In this document: in pieces, positions 5,725 through 7,110 of the stretch
Layout: each line of letters begins with the position of its first letter
Numbering within the stretch: the first letter of the stretch is position 1
DNA from: Rhodobacterales bacterium 34-62-10
GTDB lineage: Bacteria > Pseudomonadota > Alphaproteobacteria > Rhodobacterales > Rhodobacteraceae
DNA: 7,110 nt
Reading direction: 5' to 3'
Assembly (NCBI GenBank): GCA_002282555.1
Contig: NCJR01000102.1
Location: forward strand, 1-7,110
Translations under genes and position numbers: made by a program
The notes under the pieces: model-generated
Told to the model about the DNA's origin: nothing
Databases searched by the model: none
Seen by the model: only the letters and a program-made list of their open reading frames with translations

Positions 5725-7110
5725 TCAGGCCGCCGTCAGATCCAGCGCCGCCGCCAGAAGCGTGCGGGCATAGTCGGTCTTGGGATTGGAAAACAACTCC
5801 TGCGCCTCGCCCGCCTCGACGACATCGCCCTGTTTCATCACGATCATCTTGTGGCTCATGGCGCGCACGACGTTCAGGTCATGACTGATGAACAGATAGG
5901 CCAGCCCGTATTTCACCTGTAACGCCCGCAGCAGATCAACGATCTGCACCTGCACCGTCATATCCAGCGCCGATGTCGGCTCGTCCAGCACCAGAAGCTT
6001 GGGCCGCAGGATCATGGCGCGGGCAATGGCGATACGCTGCCGCTGCCCGCCAGAGAATTCGTGCGGATAGCGGTGCATCATCGCGGGGTCCAGCCCCACC
6101 TCGGCCATGATCTCGGCCACCATCTGACGTTTGTCCTTGCCGGGGGCGACGCCATGCACGCCCAGACCTTCAGCGATGATCTGCTCGCAGGTCATACGTG
6201 GCGACAGGCTGCCGAACGGGTCCTGAAACACGATCTGCATGTCCTTGCGCAGCGCGCGCAGCTTTGACGTGGACCAGCCGCGCACGTCCTGCCCGTCAAA
6301 GGTGATCCCCCCTTCGGATGCGATCAACCGCATGATGGCCAGCGCCAGCGTGGTCTTGCCTGACCCGCTTTCACCGACGATCCCCAGCGTCTCGCCTGCA
6401 CGGACGCTTATCGTGGCATCGTTGACGGCTTTGACATGGCCCACGGTGCGTTTCAGAAACCCGCGCTGGATCGGGAACCAGACCTTCAGGTGATCGGTGC
6501 GGATCAGTTCCTTGGCATTCGCCGCCACGGGTTCCGGCACCCCAACCGCGCGCGCGGCCAGCAGTTTGCGGGTATAGTCATGCTGCGGATTGGCAAAAAT
6601 CTCGGCCGTTGGCCCCTGCTCGACAATCTCGCCGCCTTTCATCACGCAGACCCGATCAGCGATCCGGCGCACGATGCCAAGGTCATGGGTGATGAACAAC
6701 AGCCCCATGTTTTCGGTCCGCTTCAACTCGGCCAGCAGATCAAGGATCTGCGCCTGAATCGTCACGTCCAGCGCCGTGGTCGGCTCATCCGCGATCAGCA
6801 CATCGGGCTTGTTGGCCAGCGCCATGGCGATCATCACCCGCTGACGCTGTCCGCCCGACAATTGATGTGGATAGGCCCCAAGGCGGCTTTCGGCATCGCG
6901 GATACCGACCTTCTCCAACAACTCGATGATCCGCGCCCGCGCCGCCTCGCCCACGATCCCCTGATGTAGGGCAAGGCTTTCCGACAATTGCCGTTCCAGC
7001 GTATGCAGCGGGTTCAGGCTGGTCATCGGCTCTTGGAAAATAAAGCTGATGTCATTGCCGCGCACCTTGCGCAGCATAGCCTCATCCGCGCCGATCATCT
7101 GCTGCCCGTC
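5725..7110 (-). CDS. yejF: Tandem ATP-binding subunit of a peptide/microcin C-type ABC importer (YejF-like), N-terminus cut by right edge
   Basis: ATPase powering a peptide-type ABC importer on the cytoplasmic side of the inner membrane. The window holds 461 codons before the stop; the frame stays open to the edge, so the ATG at 7098 is internal and the first Walker A lies outside. Counting from the first codon in the window, domain 1 has Q-loop Q26 (FIFQEPMTSLNP), signature LSGGQ 84-88, Walker B VLIADE 104-109 and switch H142. Domain 2 is complete: Walker A GESGSGKT 246-253, Q-loop Q296, signature FSGGQ 352-356, Walker B LLVLDE 372-377, H410. Each domain is followed by the oligopeptide-transporter C-terminal region (EIFANPQHDYTRKLL and a second copy ELFSNPKTDYARTLL). 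Two fused domains of the Opp/Dpp type fit YejF, usually about 530 residues; glutathione-importer GsiA-like ATPases share this build, so the substrate is uncertain. Permease and binding-protein genes are expected beyond the right edge. Confidence 0.9.
   Translation of the reverse strand, partial: DGQQMIGADEAMLRKVRGNDISFIFQEPMTSLNPLHTLERQLSESLALHQGIVGEAARARIIELLEKVGIRDAESRLGAYPHQLSGGQRQRVMIAMALANKPDVLIADEPTTALDVTIQAQILDLLAELKRTENMGLLFITHDLGIVRRIADRVCVMKGGEIVEQGPTAEIFANPQHDYTRKLLAARAVGVPEPVAANAKELIRTDHLKVWFPIQRGFLKRTVGHVKAVNDATISVRAGETLGIVGESGSGKTTLALAIMRLIASEGGITFDGQDVRGWSTSKLRALRKDMQIVFQDPFGSLSPRMTCEQIIAEGLGVHGVAPGKDKRQMVAEIMAEVGLDPAMMHRYPHEFSGGQRQRIAIARAMILRPKLLVLDEPTSALDMTVQVQIVDLLRALQVKYGLAYLFISHDLNVVRAMSHKMIVMKQGDVVEAGEAQELFSNPKTDYARTLLAAALDLTAA

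Noticed and set aside
7096..7098. ATG at 7096-7098 as the true start of the ABC ATPase
   Set aside because: The frame continues open to the window edge (codons DGQQ precede it), and a start here would omit the first Walker A region, so the real start lies outside the window.

Overview
The window looks like chromosomal DNA from an alphaproteobacterium of the Rhodobacter/Roseobacter group (Rhodobacterales). The DNA is GC-rich. The gene order cbb3 oxidase - universal stress protein - FnrL - HemN (HemZ) is the arrangement I know from Rhodobacter sphaeroides and R. capsulatus, and the FnrL sequence closely resembles the rhodobacterial protein. This assignment rests on recall and motif reading, not on a search.

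Layout from left to right. (1) 1-1478, minus strand: ccoN, the catalytic subunit of cbb3-type cytochrome c oxidase; its C-terminus and the rest of the cco operon lie off the left edge. (2) 1479-1675: a divergent control region with two FNR-type boxes, 32 bp centre to centre. (3) 1676-2515, plus strand: a two-domain universal stress protein. (4) 2516-2572: a short convergent gap holding a strong hairpin terminator. (5) 2573-3319, minus strand: fnrL, the oxygen-sensing Fe-S regulator that should read these boxes. (6) 3320-3384: a compact divergent control region with a third FNR box and an 18-bp dyad. (7) 3385-4740, plus strand: hemN (hemZ), oxygen-independent coproporphyrinogen III oxidase. (8) 4779-5720, plus strand: an endonuclease/exonuclease/phosphatase-fold protein of unknown substrate. 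(9) 5725 to the right edge, minus strand: a tandem-domain ATPase of a peptide/microcin C-type (YejF-like) ABC importer, cut by the window edge.

The left two thirds form a coherent low-oxygen module. FnrL loses its Fe-S cluster in oxygen; when oxygen falls it should bind the boxes and switch on the high-affinity terminal oxidase (ccoN), the stress protein and the oxygen-independent heme step. HemN supplies heme, which the cbb3 oxidase needs. The right third (phosphohydrolase, ABC ATPase) shows no evident link to this module.

I found no mobile element, CRISPR array, tRNA, rRNA or sign of a novel system. The points most worth checking are in the regulatory DNA: the mirror-symmetric placement of the two FNR boxes between ccoN and usp, and the unusually tight FNR box - dyad - ATG arrangement at hemN, which suggests a leaderless or nearly leaderless transcript.
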